13,440 bases of DNA from Cellvibrionales bacterium (GCA_003492055.1 DMZE01000026.1:1-13440), one strand, 5' to 3'. Positions 1 to 8,459 are shown, counted from the first letter of the stretch. The notes: a model not told the origin generated them from the sequence alone. Numbers and translations are program-made.

Positions 1-933
1 TACCCTATCATCAAAACGCACACCTACCGCTAAAATCACATCACTTTCATGCATCGCGTTGTTCGCTTCATAGGTGCCGTGCATACCTAGCATACCTAGA
101 AACTGCTCATCACTACCCGGAATAGCGCCAAGGCCCATTAAGGTATTAGTGATAGGGAAATTTAAATGATGAGTTAACGCTGTTAAGGCATCACTTGCAT
201 TACCTTGAATAACACCGCCGCCTGCATAAATAATCGGTCTCTTGGCACGCAGAAGCATTTCAACGGCTTTCTTAATTTGACCAGCGTGGCCTTTTGCAGC
301 TGGCGTATAAGAACGCAAGCTAATCTCTTTAGGATAATGATAAGGACGCTTCATGGTTGGCGCAGTAATATCTTTAGGAATATCGACAACCACAGGACCA
401 GGACGACCAGAGGCAGCCAAATAAAACGCCGTTTTTAGAATGCGTGGAATATCTTCTGTGCGCTTCACTAAAAAGCTGTGCTTAACGATAGGACGAGAAA
501 TACCAATCATATCGGTTTCTTGAAACGCATCTTCGCCAATCAAGTGACTTTGCACCTGACCAGAAATAACCACCATAGGAATAGAATCCATGTAGGCAGT
601 GGCAATACCTGTAATCGCATTTGTCGCACCAGGACCTGAAGTCACAAGCACCACGCCGGTTTTACCGGTTGCGCGAGCATAGCCATCGGCGGCATGCGTG
701 GCGGCCTGTTCATGGCGCACCAAAATATGAGGGACTGAACTATTGCGGTGTAAGGCATCATAAATATGCAGTACCGCACCACCGGGATAGCCGAATAAAA
801 ATTCGACGTTCTCTTCCTGTAATACGCGCGCGATCATATCGCCGCCAGAAAGCATTTCAACATCACCGTTCATTTCGGTGAGCGTGGCACCAGCATCAGT
901 ATCGCCAGTAGAAGTGTCTTTATCTTTTAACAT
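1..933 (-). CDS. ilvI: Acetolactate synthase (acetohydroxyacid synthase) large subunit, N-terminal part, truncated by window edge
   Basis: This thiamine-diphosphate enzyme joins two pyruvates, or pyruvate and 2-oxobutyrate, in the first common step of valine, leucine and isoleucine synthesis. I translated 311 codons. The N-terminal pyrimidine-binding domain is clear: FGYPGGAV at 47-54, RHEQAA at 73-78 with the catalytic Glu75, [11 protein letters not shown] at 80-90 and SGPGATN at 99-105. The motif [12 protein letters not shown], typical of biosynthetic acetolactate synthases, follows. The middle domain is entered before the edge; the ThDP-pyrophosphate domain lies outside. The chosen ATG (931-933) gives about 25 residues before the VEMLSG that matches the E. 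coli IlvI start (MEMLSG), so translation could instead begin at Met21 or Met27, but neither of these has a Shine-Dalgarno sequence. An ilvH small-subunit gene would be expected just beyond the left edge. ilvB or ilvG naming cannot be excluded. Confidence 0.95.
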   Translation of the reverse strand, partial: MLKDKDTSTGDTDAGATLTEMNGDVEMLSGGDMIARVLQEENVEFLFGYPGGAVLHIYDALHRNSSVPHILVRHEQAATHAADGYARATGKTGVVLVTSGPGATNAITGIATAYMDSIPMVVISGQVQSHLIGEDAFQETDMIGISRPIVKHSFLVKRTEDIPRILKTAFYLAASGRPGPVVVDIPKDITAPTMKRPYHYPKEISLRSYTPAAKGHAGQIKKAVEMLLRAKRPIIYAGGGVIQGNASDALTALTHHLNFPITNTLMGLGAIPGSDEQFLGMLGMHGTYEANNAMHESDVILAVGVRFDDRV

Positions 934-983
934 GTTACTTGCTCTTAAACTGAGAGTTATAAAAGTCCAGAATGGCCGTAAAG

Positions 984-992
984 TTTATAGCA
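984..992 (-). promoter_or_regulatory. Candidate extended -10 element for ilvI (proximal)
   Basis: The minus strand reads TGCTATAAA, which fits an extended -10 (TGnTATAAT) at five of six hexamer positions. It lies about 50 nt before the ilvI start codon. There is no recognisable -35 box at the right spacing, which extended -10 promoters can tolerate. Confidence 0.3.
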
Positions 993-1120
993 TTCTTATT
1001 AACAAACTATTGATTTGCTTATAAAAGAGGACATATTTGCCTTATCGCTGTCTTAAAGCCGTCATATCTCAATTAAATTGTTATTCGATTGACGAACACC
1101 CATAGGCAAACAGGTGATCA

Positions 1121-1149
1121 ATTGTTTAATTTCAGCCGCCGACTGTCAA
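1121..1149 (-). promoter_or_regulatory. Candidate sigma-70 promoter for ilvI (distal)
   Basis: Reading the minus strand, a perfect -35 box TTGACA (1144-1149) is followed after 17 bp by AACAAT (1121-1126), which matches TATAAT at four of six positions. It would give a leader of about 180 nt before ilvI. The -10 box is mediocre, so this is a candidate only. Confidence 0.4.
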
Positions 1150-1173
1150 TAGCGGGTGCTTATATGCGGGAAA

Positions 1174-1196
1174 AATAGTGGCTTTTACTCACTATT
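1174..1196. repeat. Perfect 7-bp inverted repeat, terminator-like on the minus strand
   Basis: AATAGTG (1174-1180) and CACTATT (1190-1196) flank a 9-nt loop. On the minus strand the right arm runs into TTTTTCCC, so it resembles a weak intrinsic terminator. The stem is A+T-rich and no minus-strand gene ends here, so it may instead be a protein-binding palindrome between the two divergent genes. Confidence 0.4.
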
Positions 1197-1215
1197 CATG
1201 GCGAAAATCCGAATA

Positions 1216-1263
1216 GCTGTGGTCCTAAGGTCTATCAATTAGCACTCAATGCAGGACCACTGC
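1216..1263. repeat. 11-bp inverted repeat (one mismatch) upstream of the DUF4124 gene
   Basis: GCTGTGGTCCT (1216-1226) is mirrored by AGGACCACTGC (1253-1263) with a single mismatch and a 26-nt centre. It ends 40 bp before the DUF4124 start codon, so it could be an operator or a leader hairpin for that gene. No U-tract follows on either strand, which argues against a terminator. Confidence 0.45.
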
Positions 1264-1303
1264 TCTATTCCACTCATTAAGAACTCATTAAAAGGCAAAA
1301 TTA

Positions 1304-1717
1304 ATGCGATTTCTAACGACTTTACCGTTTCTCACCCTCACCCTTTCAATCTTTTTAACGGCATCGAGCAGTTATGCAGAAGTATTTTATAAATGGGAAG
1401 ATGATTCCGGCAGCTGGGTATATGGTGAGCATCCGCCCTTGGGCGTTGAGGCCATCGAAATTAAGACGCACAGTAATCGAAATAACGATTCGGATTCAAA
1501 AAAAGACGAGCTAGCCAATAAGGTTGCGAATGCTGAAGAAGCCGCAAAGCAGCAGCGTGCGCTTTATTGCAAACAGGCTAGAGAGAACGTTGAAGCATTA
1601 TCTAGTGAGGCAGCGATACAGCAGCGCGATGATGCCGGCAATGTAACCATGCTCTCAGATGAAGACCGCGCGACTGAGCTTGAAAAAGCGCAAATGGCGC
1701 TTGAGAGTTATTGTTAA
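1304..1717 (+). CDS. DUF4124 domain protein, secreted, function unknown
   Basis: A 137-residue protein. Residues 1-25 form a signal peptide: a hydrophobic core of Leu, Thr and Phe ending SSSYA before EVFYKW, so the mature protein is probably periplasmic. Residues 26-50 (EVFYKWEDDSG followed by WVYGEHPP) match the short DUF4124 fold, usually written as YKWxDxxGxxxYSDxPP. The remainder is charged and helical, with a probable coiled coil at about 63-105. Two cysteines, Cys89 and the C-terminal Cys137, bracket a VTMLSDEDRATELEKA stretch; this arrangement is common in family members and could form a disulfide. AAAGG at 1291-1295, 8 nt before ATG, supports the start. It converges with nfuA 13 bp away. 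No function is established for the family. Confidence 0.85.
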   Translation: MRFLTTLPFLTLTLSIFLTASSSYAEVFYKWEDDSGSWVYGEHPPLGVEAIEIKTHSNRNNDSDSKKDELANKVANAEEAAKQQRALYCKQARENVEALSSEAAIQQRDDAGNVTMLSDEDRATELEKAQMALESYC

Positions 1718-1730
1718 GCCTCGCTATCAA

Positions 1731-2360
1731 TCAATAATAAGCGTTAGTTTTATCGGTATGATCCGTCATATCACGCACACCGGCGAGTTCAGGTAACTTC
1801 TCCATCAGTGTCTTTTCAACACCGTCTTTCAATGTCATCTCAACAGAGCCACATCCCTGACAACCACCACCAAATTTCAAAATGGCAAAATTTTCGTCAT
1901 CTATTTGCATCAATGACACATCACCACCGTGAGAGGCCAACGAAGGATTAATCTCTGTATAGAGTAAGTAATTAACGCGATCAGCCAATGGACTATTGTC
2001 ACTCACCTTCGGCATTTTAGAATTGGGCGCTTTAATGGTTAACTGGCCACCCATCCGATCTGCCGCATAGTCAACTTTGGCTTCTTCTAAAAACGACCAA
2101 CTTTTCTCATCAAAATAGGCCGAAAAACCGGTATATTCGCGTAAAATACTGCTATCGCTAATATCTTCAGCGCGACCATAAGCGATACAGGTCTCGGCTT
2201 TTGTCGTACCCGGATCATTAACGAAAATTCGAATACCCACCACATCATCTTCTTGCTTCTCAAGCAAACCTTTTAAATATTCCTGCGCACTGTCCGATAT
2301 ATAGATTTCAACAAAATCGGCTTTGGCTTCAGGGGTTTCATTGGTGGGTGTATCTGACAT
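1731..2360 (-). CDS. nfuA: Fe-S biogenesis protein NfuA
   Basis: A cytosolic carrier that binds a [4Fe-4S] cluster between two subunits and delivers it to apo-enzymes; in E. coli its clients include aconitase and lipoyl synthase. The 209-residue product is close to the E. coli length (191). Residues about 17-115 are the A-type-like domain, degenerate because only Cys58 remains of the usual three cysteines. Residues about 125-205 are the Nfu domain with GGGCQGCGS, whose CxxC is Cys167 and Cys170. The N-terminus has about 15 extra residues ([15 protein letters not shown]) compared with E. coli. The start is the ATG at 2358-2360, preceded by a weak GTGAG. I found no IscR box or good promoter upstream. 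It is functionally tied to lipA, about 9 kb away in this window. Confidence 0.96.
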   Translation of the reverse strand: MSDTPTNETPEAKADFVEIYISDSAQEYLKGLLEKQEDDVVGIRIFVNDPGTTKAETCIAYGRAEDISDSSILREYTGFSAYFDEKSWSFLEEAKVDYAADRMGGQLTIKAPNSKMPKVSDNSPLADRVNYLLYTEINPSLASHGGDVSLMQIDDENFAILKFGGGCQGCGSVEMTLKDGVEKTLMEKLPELAGVRDMTDHTDKTNAYY

Positions 2361-2711
2361 GCTAAACGCTCACTGGGCAATTATCGTGGATTAACCCTAT
2401 TCTAATGGAATCAAGCGCCATGTGCGAGATACACACAGATCAATACGCGCGAAATAAGCCAGTAAAAAACTTCTCCAGCCCTTTTCATGACTCAAGCAGC
2501 CAGACAATAGAGCGATATCAGCCCATTTCGTCGCACTAAATAATCACATAACAGCCCTCTATCTATCTATTCCAACGCCATAATTTGCTAAACTGGCCGG
2601 CGGCTTATATTGAGGCAGAATCATCCATAAATGCGCCTCTGCAGTATAAGGTAAGGTATTAAAGGCAAGGTATTAAAACAAGACATTAAACACAAGGCAT
2701 ATAACAACACC
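2361..2711. other. Divergent intergenic region between nfuA and metH
   Basis: This 351-bp region must hold promoters for both genes. Its right end carries a tandem repeat array, listed separately. A weak inverted repeat (GAGGC at 2612-2616, GCCTC at 2635-2639) precedes that array. I looked for an S-adenosylhomocysteine or cobalamin riboswitch and for MetJ or MetR boxes before metH and saw none that matched. No hexamer pair was good enough to name a promoter. Confidence 0.5.
2653..2705 (+). repeat. Four imperfect 12-14-bp tandem repeats just before metH
   Basis: The units are AAGGTATTAAAGGC (2653-2666), AAGGTATTAAAAC (2667-2679), AAGACATTAAACAC (2680-2693) and AAGGCATATAAC (2694-2705). They run head to tail and decay towards the start codon at 2712. 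Three of the units contain AAGG, so each could look like a Shine-Dalgarno sequence, but even the last lies about 14 nt from ATG. The array may be a regulator-binding array, a standby ribosome site, or a simple duplication. Confidence 0.65.
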
Positions 2712-5700
2712 ATGGCAAAACCAGCAACGAATCCCAATAAGGCTCTCACCCAACAACGTGTGGCCTCACTCCATCAAGCATTAAAAGATCGCATTCTAGT
2801 GATCGATGGGGCCATGGGATCTATGATTCAGGGCTATGACCTACAAGAAGCGGATTATCGTGGCGAGCGCTTTGCCGACTTTCCAAAAGATCTTAAAGGT
2901 AACAACGACCTACTCTGCCTTACCAAACCTGAAGTGATTCGCGAAATTCACTGCGCCTACCTTGATGCCGGCGCCGATATTCTCGAAACCAATACCTTTA
3001 ACGGTACCCGAGTGGCTCAAGGTGATTACACCTTAGAAGATATTGCTGCCGAAATTAATCTCGAAGGCGCCAAAATCGCCAGAGAAGTCGCCGACCAATA
3101 CACCGCAGCCAATCCCGACAAACCACGTTTTGTTGCTGGGGTGCTTGGACCAACACCTCGTACAGCTTCTATCTCACCCGATGTTAACGACCCTGCTGCA
3201 CGAAATATTTATTTTAATGACCTAGTCAGCGACTATGTAGAAGCGACCAGCAAGTTAGTCGAGGGCGATGTTGATCTCATCTTAGTCGAAACTATTTTCG
3301 ATACGCTTAACGCTAAAGCAGCGATATTTGCGGTTAAACAATTCTTTAATGATAATCCTGAAAAAACATTGCCTATTATGATATCGGTAACCTTTCCCGA
3401 TATGAGTGGCCGTTTATTATCAGGACAAACACCCGCTGCATTTTGGAACTCCATCGCTCATGCCGAGCCTTTAATTGTTGGCGTTAACTGCGGTCGTCGC
3501 TTTAAAGAAGTTCGCCCCTTTGTTGAAGAGTTAGCCAACAATGCTAATTGCTATTTTAGCGGTCACTTTAATGCTGGCTTACCTAACGCTTTTGGTGAGT
3601 ACGATGAAACACCCGAAGATATGTTTGAAGACCTTAATGAGTTTGCCGAGCGCGGCTTTCTTAATGCCGTAGGTGGCTGCTGTGGCACTACGCCAGACCA
3701 TATTAGATCCATAGCTCAAGCCGCTGCGAATTCAAGCCCTAGAGTTATTCCCAATATTGATATTGCTTGCCGCTTAAGTGGTTTAGAGCCATTTAATATT
3801 AGTGGTGATAGCTTATTTGTGAATGTCGGCGAACGATGTAACGTGACCGGCTCGGCACGCTTTAAAAAACTGATTATTGAAGACGACTATGATACTGCGC
3901 TAGAAGTGGCTCAGCAGCAAGTTGAAAACGGCGCACAAATCATTGATATCAATATGGATGAAGGCATGCTCGATGCGCATGTCGCCATGAAACGCTTTTT
4001 AAATCTTATTGCTTCAGAGCCTGAAATTAGTCGCGTTCCCATTATGATCGACTCCTCTAAGTGGGATGTCATCGAAATTGGCTTACAGTGCGTGCAAGGT
4101 AAAGCCATCGTTAACTCAATTAGCATGAAAGAAGGTGAAGCCGAATTTTTAGAAAAAGCCGCATTGTGTAAACGCTATGGCGCTGCTGTTGTGGTTATGG
4201 CCTTTGATGAACAAGGCCAGGCCGATACTTTTGAGCGCAAAATTGAAATATGCGAAAACTCTTATCGTATATTGGTCGACAAAGCGGGCTTTAATCCTCA
4301 GGATATTATTTTTGATCCGAATATTTTTGCCGTTGCTACGGGTATAGAAGAACATAACAACTATGCCGTCGACTTTATTGAAGCCACTCGCTGGATAAAG
4401 CAAAATCTACCGCATGCCATGGTTTCTGGCGGCGTCAGCAATGTCTCGTTTTCATTCCGTGGCAATAATCCTGTACGAGAAGCGATTCACTCCGTATTTT
4501 TATACCATGCCATTAAAGCCGGCATGGATATGGGTATCGTTAACGCTTCACAACTCGCCATTTATGATGACTTACCTGAAGAGTTAAAAGAGCGTGTAGA
4601 AGACGTTATTCTTAATCGTCGTGATGACAGCACTGAACGTCTGTTAGAAATTGCTGATAAATATCGCGGTGAAGGCGAAAGTACTGAAAAAAATGAAAAT
4701 CCTGCATGGCGTGAAGAACCCGTTGGCAAGCGACTAGAATATTCGTTAGTTAAAGGCATTAACGCCTATATTGTCGAAGATGCCGAAGAAGCTCGACAGC
4801 AATTTGACCGTCCCATTGAAGTGATTGAAGGTCCGTTAATGGACGGTATGAACGTGGTAGGTGATTTATTTGGTGAAGGAAAAATGTTTTTACCACAAGT
4901 GGTAAAAAGCGCCCGCGTCATGAAGCAAGCTGTTGCCTATTTGCAACCCTACATTGAAGCCGAAAAAACCGAAGGTCAAAAAGCCAACGGCAAAATATTA
5001 ATGGCCACTGTAAAAGGTGATGTTCATGATATTGGTAAAAACATTGTAGGTGTAGTGCTGCAGTGTAATAACTTCGAAGTTATTGATATGGGCGTTATGG
5101 TTTCTTGTGAAAATATTTTACAAAAAGCCCGAGAAGAAAACGTCGACATTATTGGTTTGAGCGGTTTAATTACGCCCTCATTAGATGAAATGGTTTATGT
5201 CGCCAAAGAAATGCAAAGACAGGATTTTAATATCCCGTTACTGATTGGCGGTGCAACCACCTCTAAAGCCCATACAGCCGTTAAAATTGATCAGCATTAC
5301 AATAACGATCAAGTGATTTACGTGCCTGATGCATCGCGTAGTGTTGCCGTGGCAACAAAATTAATTAGTGATGAACTCAAGTCCGATTTTGTTGCAGATA
5401 CCAGTGAAGACTATGAAAAAGTACGCGTGCGCTATGCCAATCGAAAACCTAAAGCGCCCCAACTGAGTTATGCCAGAGCGATTGCTAATAAGCCGACAAT
5501 TAACTGGGCCGACTACACAGCGCCAGTGCCAAAACAAATGAAGACACAAGTGCTAACAGAGTATTCTATTAGCACTTTAGTTGAGATGATTGACTGGACA
5601 CCGTTTTTTATTACCTGGGACTTAGCCGGTAAATATCCGCGTATTTTAACCGATGAAGTAGTTGGCGAAGCAGCAACGAATTTATTTGCTGATGCGCAAG

Positions 5701-6434
5701 CCATGCTAAAACGCATTGTCGATGAAGACCTTTTAGAAGCGCGTGCCGTATTTGGTTTTTGGCCAGCCAACCAAAGCAATGATGACGATATTACTTTATA
5801 TAAAGATGATTCGCGCAGTGAAGAAATCGCAACGCTTCATCATATTCGTCAGCAAGTAGCCAAACCGAATGGCAAACCTAATTTATCATTAGCCGATTAT
5901 GTCGCACCGGTTGATTCAGGCATTGCCGACTATGTGGGTGGTTTTGTTGTTACGGCTGGTATTAATGCTGATAAACTGGCTCAAGAATTTGAAGCCAATG
6001 GTGATGATTACAACAGCATTATGATTAAAGCATTGGCCGATCGCTTAGCCGAGGCCTTTGCCGAACACTTACATCAACGTGTCAGAACCGAATACTGGGG
6101 TTATATTAATAATGAATCTTTAAGCAATGAAGAAATTATTAAAGAGCGCTACCAAGGTATTCGTCCTGCTCCGGGCTATCCCGCCTGCCCTGATCACACA
6201 GAAAAAGCTACTTTGTTTGCACTTCTCAATGCAGAAGAAGCCATTGGTGTTGAGCTAACCGAGCACTATGCGATGACGCCGGCCGCATCTGTCAGTGGCT
6301 TTTACTTCTCGCATCCTGAGTCGCAATATTTTGCCACAGGAAAAATAGGCAACGATCAACTCGAAAGTATTTCTACACGTAAAGGAAAAAGCCTCGAAGA
6401 AATGACCCGTTGGTTACAACCCATCCTCGATTAA
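2712..6434 (+). CDS. metH: Cobalamin-dependent methionine synthase MetH
   Basis: Transfers a methyl group from 5-methyltetrahydrofolate via methylcobalamin to homocysteine, giving methionine in the cytosol. All modules are present in order over 1240 residues (E. coli has 1227). The homocysteine domain (about 20-340) carries the zinc ligands Cys260 (GVNCG) and Cys323/Cys324 (GGCCGT). The folate domain (about 365-630) starts at [13 protein letters not shown]. The cap (about 665-755) leads to the B12-binding domain, whose DVHDIGKN supplies the lower-axial His772. The reactivation domain (about 910-1240) has [12 protein letters not shown] at 1151-1162 for S-adenosylmethionine binding. The start matches the E. 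coli N-terminus around [15 protein letters not shown]. The gene is intact, with no frameshift. It is followed by the DUF2970 gene on the same strand. Confidence 0.99.
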   Translation: MAKPATNPNKALTQQRVASLHQALKDRILVIDGAMGSMIQGYDLQEADYRGERFADFPKDLKGNNDLLCLTKPEVIREIHCAYLDAGADILETNTFNGTRVAQGDYTLEDIAAEINLEGAKIAREVADQYTAANPDKPRFVAGVLGPTPRTASISPDVNDPAARNIYFNDLVSDYVEATSKLVEGDVDLILVETIFDTLNAKAAIFAVKQFFNDNPEKTLPIMISVTFPDMSGRLLSGQTPAAFWNSIAHAEPLIVGVNCGRRFKEVRPFVEELANNANCYFSGHFNAGLPNAFGEYDETPEDMFEDLNEFAERGFLNAVGGCCGTTPDHIRSIAQAAANSSPRVIPNIDIACRLSGLEPFNISGDSLFVNVGERCNVTGSARFKKLIIEDDYDTALEVAQQQVENGAQIIDINMDEGMLDAHVAMKRFLNLIASEPEISRVPIMIDSSKWDVIEIGLQCVQGKAIVNSISMKEGEAEFLEKAALCKRYGAAVVVMAFDEQGQADTFERKIEICENSYRILVDKAGFNPQDIIFDPNIFAVATGIEEHNNYAVDFIEATRWIKQNLPHAMVSGGVSNVSFSFRGNNPVREAIHSVFLYHAIKAGMDMGIVNASQLAIYDDLPEELKERVEDVILNRRDDSTERLLEIADKYRGEGESTEKNENPAWREEPVGKRLEYSLVKGINAYIVEDAEEARQQFDRPIEVIEGPLMDGMNVVGDLFGEGKMFLPQVVKSARVMKQAVAYLQPYIEAEKTEGQKANGKILMATVKGDVHDIGKNIVGVVLQCNNFEVIDMGVMVSCENILQKAREENVDIIGLSGLITPSLDEMVYVAKEMQRQDFNIPLLIGGATTSKAHTAVKIDQHYNNDQVIYVPDASRSVAVATKLISDELKSDFVADTSEDYEKVRVRYANRKPKAPQLSYARAIANKPTINWADYTAPVPKQMKTQVLTEYSISTLVEMIDWTPFFITWDLAGKYPRILTDEVVGEAATNLFADAQAMLKRIVDEDLLEARAVFGFWPANQSNDDDITLYKDDSRSEEIATLHHIRQQVAKPNGKPNLSLADYVAPVDSGIADYVGGFVVTAGINADKLAQEFEANGDDYNSIMIKALADRLAEAFAEHLHQRVRTEYWGYINNESLSNEEIIKERYQGIRPAPGYPACPDHTEKATLFALLNAEEAIGVELTEHYAMTPAASVSGFYFSHPESQYFATGKIGNDQLESISTRKGKSLEEMTRWLQPILD

Positions 6435-6436
6435 TT

Positions 6437-6468
6437 TTTTTGCTAGCGGCGCCAGGACCTAGCAAAAA
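6437..6468. repeat. Perfect 10-bp inverted repeat between metH and the DUF2970 gene
   Basis: TTTTTGCTAG (6437-6446) and CTAGCAAAAA (6459-6468) enclose a 12-nt loop that itself contains GGCGCC. It starts 2 nt after the metH stop. The T-run forms the left arm rather than a tail, and no U-tract follows the stem on either strand, so it is not a standard terminator. It may stabilise the metH 3' end or mark a processing site between the two genes. Confidence 0.6.
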
Positions 6469-6495
6469 GATAAAGCCACAGGAAAATAAGTAACG

Positions 6496-6777
6496 ATGAG
6501 CGACACAAGCATTGAACCTGAAACCAAACCTGAACCTGAACCTAAAACTGAAGCTGCACCCGTCAGCGAAGGCAAGCAAAAGCTATCAATACTGCATATC
6601 TTAACTAGCGTATTAGCTGCTGCTGTTGGCGTACAAAGCAAAAAGAATCAAGAAAAAGATTTTAATGGTAAAGGCAGCATCTATATTTATATAGCTGCGG
6701 GTATTATTTTCACAGTGCTATTCGTTATCACTATAGTCACCGTGGTTAAAAATATTTTAGCCAGTGCGGGAATGTAA
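6496..6777 (+). CDS. DUF2970 small inner-membrane protein
   Basis: A 93-residue protein of unknown function. The first 25 residues are an acidic, proline-rich tail with a repeated E-P-K/T pattern (EPETKPEPEPKTEAAP). Residues 29-60 carry the DUF2970 signature LTSVLAAAVGVQSKKNQEKDF, here with Gly44-Val45-Gln46 and the Ser-Lys-Lys stretch. Residues about 62-86 form a hydrophobic transmembrane helix (Ile, Tyr, Ala, Phe and Val rich), so it is probably a single-pass membrane protein. AGGA at 6480-6483 is a somewhat distant ribosome site. It lies 61 bp behind metH with a hairpin between them, and could be co-transcribed. It converges with the next gene, with only 14 bp between the stops. Confidence 0.85.
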   Translation: MSDTSIEPETKPEPEPKTEAAPVSEGKQKLSILHILTSVLAAAVGVQSKKNQEKDFNGKGSIYIYIAAGIIFTVLFVITIVTVVKNILASAGM

Positions 6778-6791
6778 TTAAAAACGACAGC

Positions 6792-8162
6792 TTAATGCCC
6801 ATTAACGGTAGCCAAAACCTCCTGCTGATGCGCAATACAATAATCTGATATACCCACCACAAACTCTTGCGGCGAAGCGATAGGCTCAAGATGCTCACCA
6901 CAACTCTCGCCACTGCGATTATCGCCACCGCACAGTGGTAACTTAATATGCGCAAGCCAAGCTTCATAAGTATCGAGATCAACCCCTAAACGCTCTGCAA
7001 TATAAGTGTTAGGTTCGCTGTTAAAGCGAATCAAGTCTTCCGCTTCAATACTCAACGGCCCAAGACCCGGCTGAGATATGACAAAGTAAACACCATTTTC
7101 AACTAGGCTAGTTATTTGTGACGCGACGGACTGTGACTCTAATTGCTTAGCGTAAGCTTTTATCTCTAACACCTCGCTTTTTAGCCGATTAATTTGCTCT
7201 TCACGGTAATAGACTTCAACCTCGCGCATTTCTAACTTGGATTCTATTTCTGTCGTCTGTTCAATTAATTTCGCCTGAAAATCTTTATTAAACTGAACAC
7301 GTAAACTGCGATGATCAATACCACGTTGATCCATCATGCGTTCTAAACGCTGCTCATACTCAGCGCATTGCTGATCAAATGACGCCTGCTTATTCTCAAC
7401 ATCAATCAAGGAATCACAATATTTTAGCTCTATGGTCTCTATCTGCTCTTGGAGTTTTTTATTAGCTAATAAAAACATTTCCCTATCTTTAGAGTAAAGC
7501 TTTCGCTGCGCAGCCATTTCTTGTTCATGTAAGGATTTTAAACTAGCAATATAAACACGCTGCTTTTTGATATTCTGCGCCATATGATAGCGCTCTTTTT
7601 CTCGCTCTTCCTTAACATCTGATGAACGATGATTATCGCTAGCGTTAACACTGTCTCTAGTCGCTGTATTCGCAGCAACAACATCTGTCAGCATTGGAGG
7701 GTTATCAATGGTATCGTCAAGCAATAATCCTAAGCGATTATTCTGAATACTGGACGCTAAAATTTTTAAGGTATTAGAACCCACTGATAAATCAGGCTCC
7801 CATAAATCTTGTTGGTGCCAAGGAATTTGACATTGACTATGAGAGGCAATACGTACTTGAACACCATTTAACTCAGGACCAAAGGCTGCGGTTTCAACCA
7901 TTTGCGATAAGGGTATATTCCATCGACGATCAGCATTGCCTTTAGTATCAAAATTAATAAGGAAAAAAACTGCACCTATAATTTCTAGACGTCTATTCAC
8001 TTTTAGATAAACCGCATGCGCAGTCGTGCCGGCAAACTCGGGCTCACCGACGACACCATCTAACACTGCTTCAAACTCGGTGAGCAGCATTTCTTTGATA
8101 ACCTTGTTTTGGTCAACAAACAGTACCGCATCATAGCTTGTTGGATCAAAGCCAAAAACCAT
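6792..8162 (-). CDS. Conserved hypothetical coiled-coil protein with C-terminal Cys/His cluster
   Basis: I do not assign a function. Three regions are visible in the 456 residues. Residues 1-150 look globular: FDPTSYDAVLFVDQNKVIKEMLL, then a strand-rich core with GAVFFLINFD and GNADRRWNIPLSQM. A low-complexity linker (about 151-182) follows. Residues about 183-345 are rich in Glu, Lys, Gln and Arg with heptad spacing, a long coiled coil. Residues about 350-456 form a small domain with Cys411, Cys421, His424, Cys442 and His445, possibly a zinc site. No signal peptide or membrane helix is present, so it is probably cytosolic. Similar proteins may be labelled chromosome-segregation or DNA-repair proteins because of the coiled coil; that would not be evidence of function. 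The ribosome site is weak (GGA 12 nt before ATG). Confidence 0.75.
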   Translation of the reverse strand: MVFGFDPTSYDAVLFVDQNKVIKEMLLTEFEAVLDGVVGEPEFAGTTAHAVYLKVNRRLEIIGAVFFLINFDTKGNADRRWNIPLSQMVETAAFGPELNGVQVRIASHSQCQIPWHQQDLWEPDLSVGSNTLKILASSIQNNRLGLLLDDTIDNPPMLTDVVAANTATRDSVNASDNHRSSDVKEEREKERYHMAQNIKKQRVYIASLKSLHEQEMAAQRKLYSKDREMFLLANKKLQEQIETIELKYCDSLIDVENKQASFDQQCAEYEQRLERMMDQRGIDHRSLRVQFNKDFQAKLIEQTTEIESKLEMREVEVYYREEQINRLKSEVLEIKAYAKQLESQSVASQITSLVENGVYFVISQPGLGPLSIEAEDLIRFNSEPNTYIAERLGVDLDTYEAWLAHIKLPLCGGDNRSGESCGEHLEPIASPQEFVVGISDYCIAHQQEVLATVNGH

Positions 8163-8241
8163 AAATCACTATTCCATTGTTATAAGAATGAATAAATTGT
8201 CACCATACGCAAACAATCAGCCTAAAACTCAATAACCCTGA

Positions 8242-8263
8242 CATAGCGCTAAATAAGCCTATG
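8242..8263. repeat. Small hairpin upstream of the coiled-coil gene
   Basis: CATAG and CTATG, continued inward by GCT and AGC after a single bulged C, enclose the loop AAATA. It lies about 80 bp before the start of the coiled-coil gene, in its likely leader or promoter region. There is no U-tract. A regulatory site is possible but unsupported otherwise. Confidence 0.3.
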
Positions 8264-8339
8264 CGATATCAAACAAGCTGATACTTACTGAGTATAACTA
8301 AGGGATAAACATTAGACCGACAAGAGGAAGGAAGTTACG

Positions 8340-8396
8340 ATGATTTTTAGAGGAAACGAGAACTGGTTATCGTTAAAAAAAATGCTGTCGCTCTAA
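8340..8396 (+). CDS. Possible 18-residue small ORF with strong ribosome binding site
   Basis: ATG at 8340 opens an 18-codon frame (MIFRGNENWLSLKKMLSL) ending TAA at 8394-8396. It is preceded by a purine-rich AAGAGGAAGGAAG (8322-8334), which leaves 5 nt to the ATG, one of the best Shine-Dalgarno matches in the window. A TATAAC box lies at 8293-8298 but lacks a clear -35. The frame lies opposite the receptor gene's terminator, and its stop codon falls inside that hairpin. There is no gene downstream on this strand to be controlled. It may be a real small protein, or a chance frame created by the terminator's A-run. Confidence 0.25.
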   Translation: MIFRGNENWLSLKKMLSL

Positions 8397-8433
8397 CGAT
8401 AAAAATATAATTCATCGTTAGAACAATACAGCA
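8375..8433 (-). terminator. Rho-independent terminator of the TonB-dependent receptor gene
   Basis: Reading the minus strand, TGCTGT and ACAGCA (8428-8433 with 8383-8388) form an outer stem and TCTAACGAT with ATCGTTAGA (8392-8400 with 8414-8422) a perfect 9-bp inner stem, around a 13-nt loop. The hairpin is followed at once by eight T residues (8375-8382). It begins 27 bp after the receptor stop codon. A third copy of the inner motif (ATCGTTA, 8369-8375) lies just beyond and could pair alternatively. This separates the receptor from the coiled-coil gene transcriptionally. Confidence 0.85.
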
Positions 8434-8459
8434 CATTAAAGGGTGGATCTATAAAACGA

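Larger units (their letters stand above)
934..1303. other. Divergent intergenic region between ilvI and the DUF4124 gene
   Basis: These 370 bp must carry the promoters for two diverging genes. Two candidate minus-strand promoters for ilvI and two inverted repeats are listed separately. On the minus strand a 13-codon frame starting at 1103 (MGVRQSNNNLIEI) lies in the putative ilvI leader, but it starts only about 11 nt after the predicted transcript start and has no ribosome binding site, so I do not call a leader peptide. I found no convincing plus-strand promoter for the DUF4124 gene. Confidence 0.6.

Noticed and set aside
205..881. Two plus-strand frames of 77 and 86 codons
   Set aside because: They lie opposite the acetolactate synthase gene, whose frame is confirmed by its motifs; their translations are Arg/His-rich shadows.
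1062..1103. ilv leader peptide (attenuation) on the minus strand
   Set aside because: The 13-codon frame has no ribosome site and only scattered branched-chain codons, and no terminator/antiterminator pair follows.
2420..2539. 39-codon plus-strand frame between nfuA and metH (starting MCEIHTDQYARNK)
   Set aside because: No ribosome binding site, ordinary composition and no recognisable motif; likely chance.
2585..2613. Possible metH promoter (TTGCTA, TATTGA at 17 bp)
   Set aside because: Both hexamers match poorly, and a better -10 (TATATT) has a 15-bp spacer; too weak to list.
2581..2711. S-adenosylhomocysteine or cobalamin riboswitch before metH
   Set aside because: None of the conserved core elements of either class could be found by eye, and the region is mainly the tandem repeat array.
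6373..6641. Two minus-strand frames across the metH end and the DUF2970 gene start
   Set aside because: Their phenylalanine/arginine repeats mirror the Glu-Pro-Lys repeats of the DUF2970 protein on the other strand.
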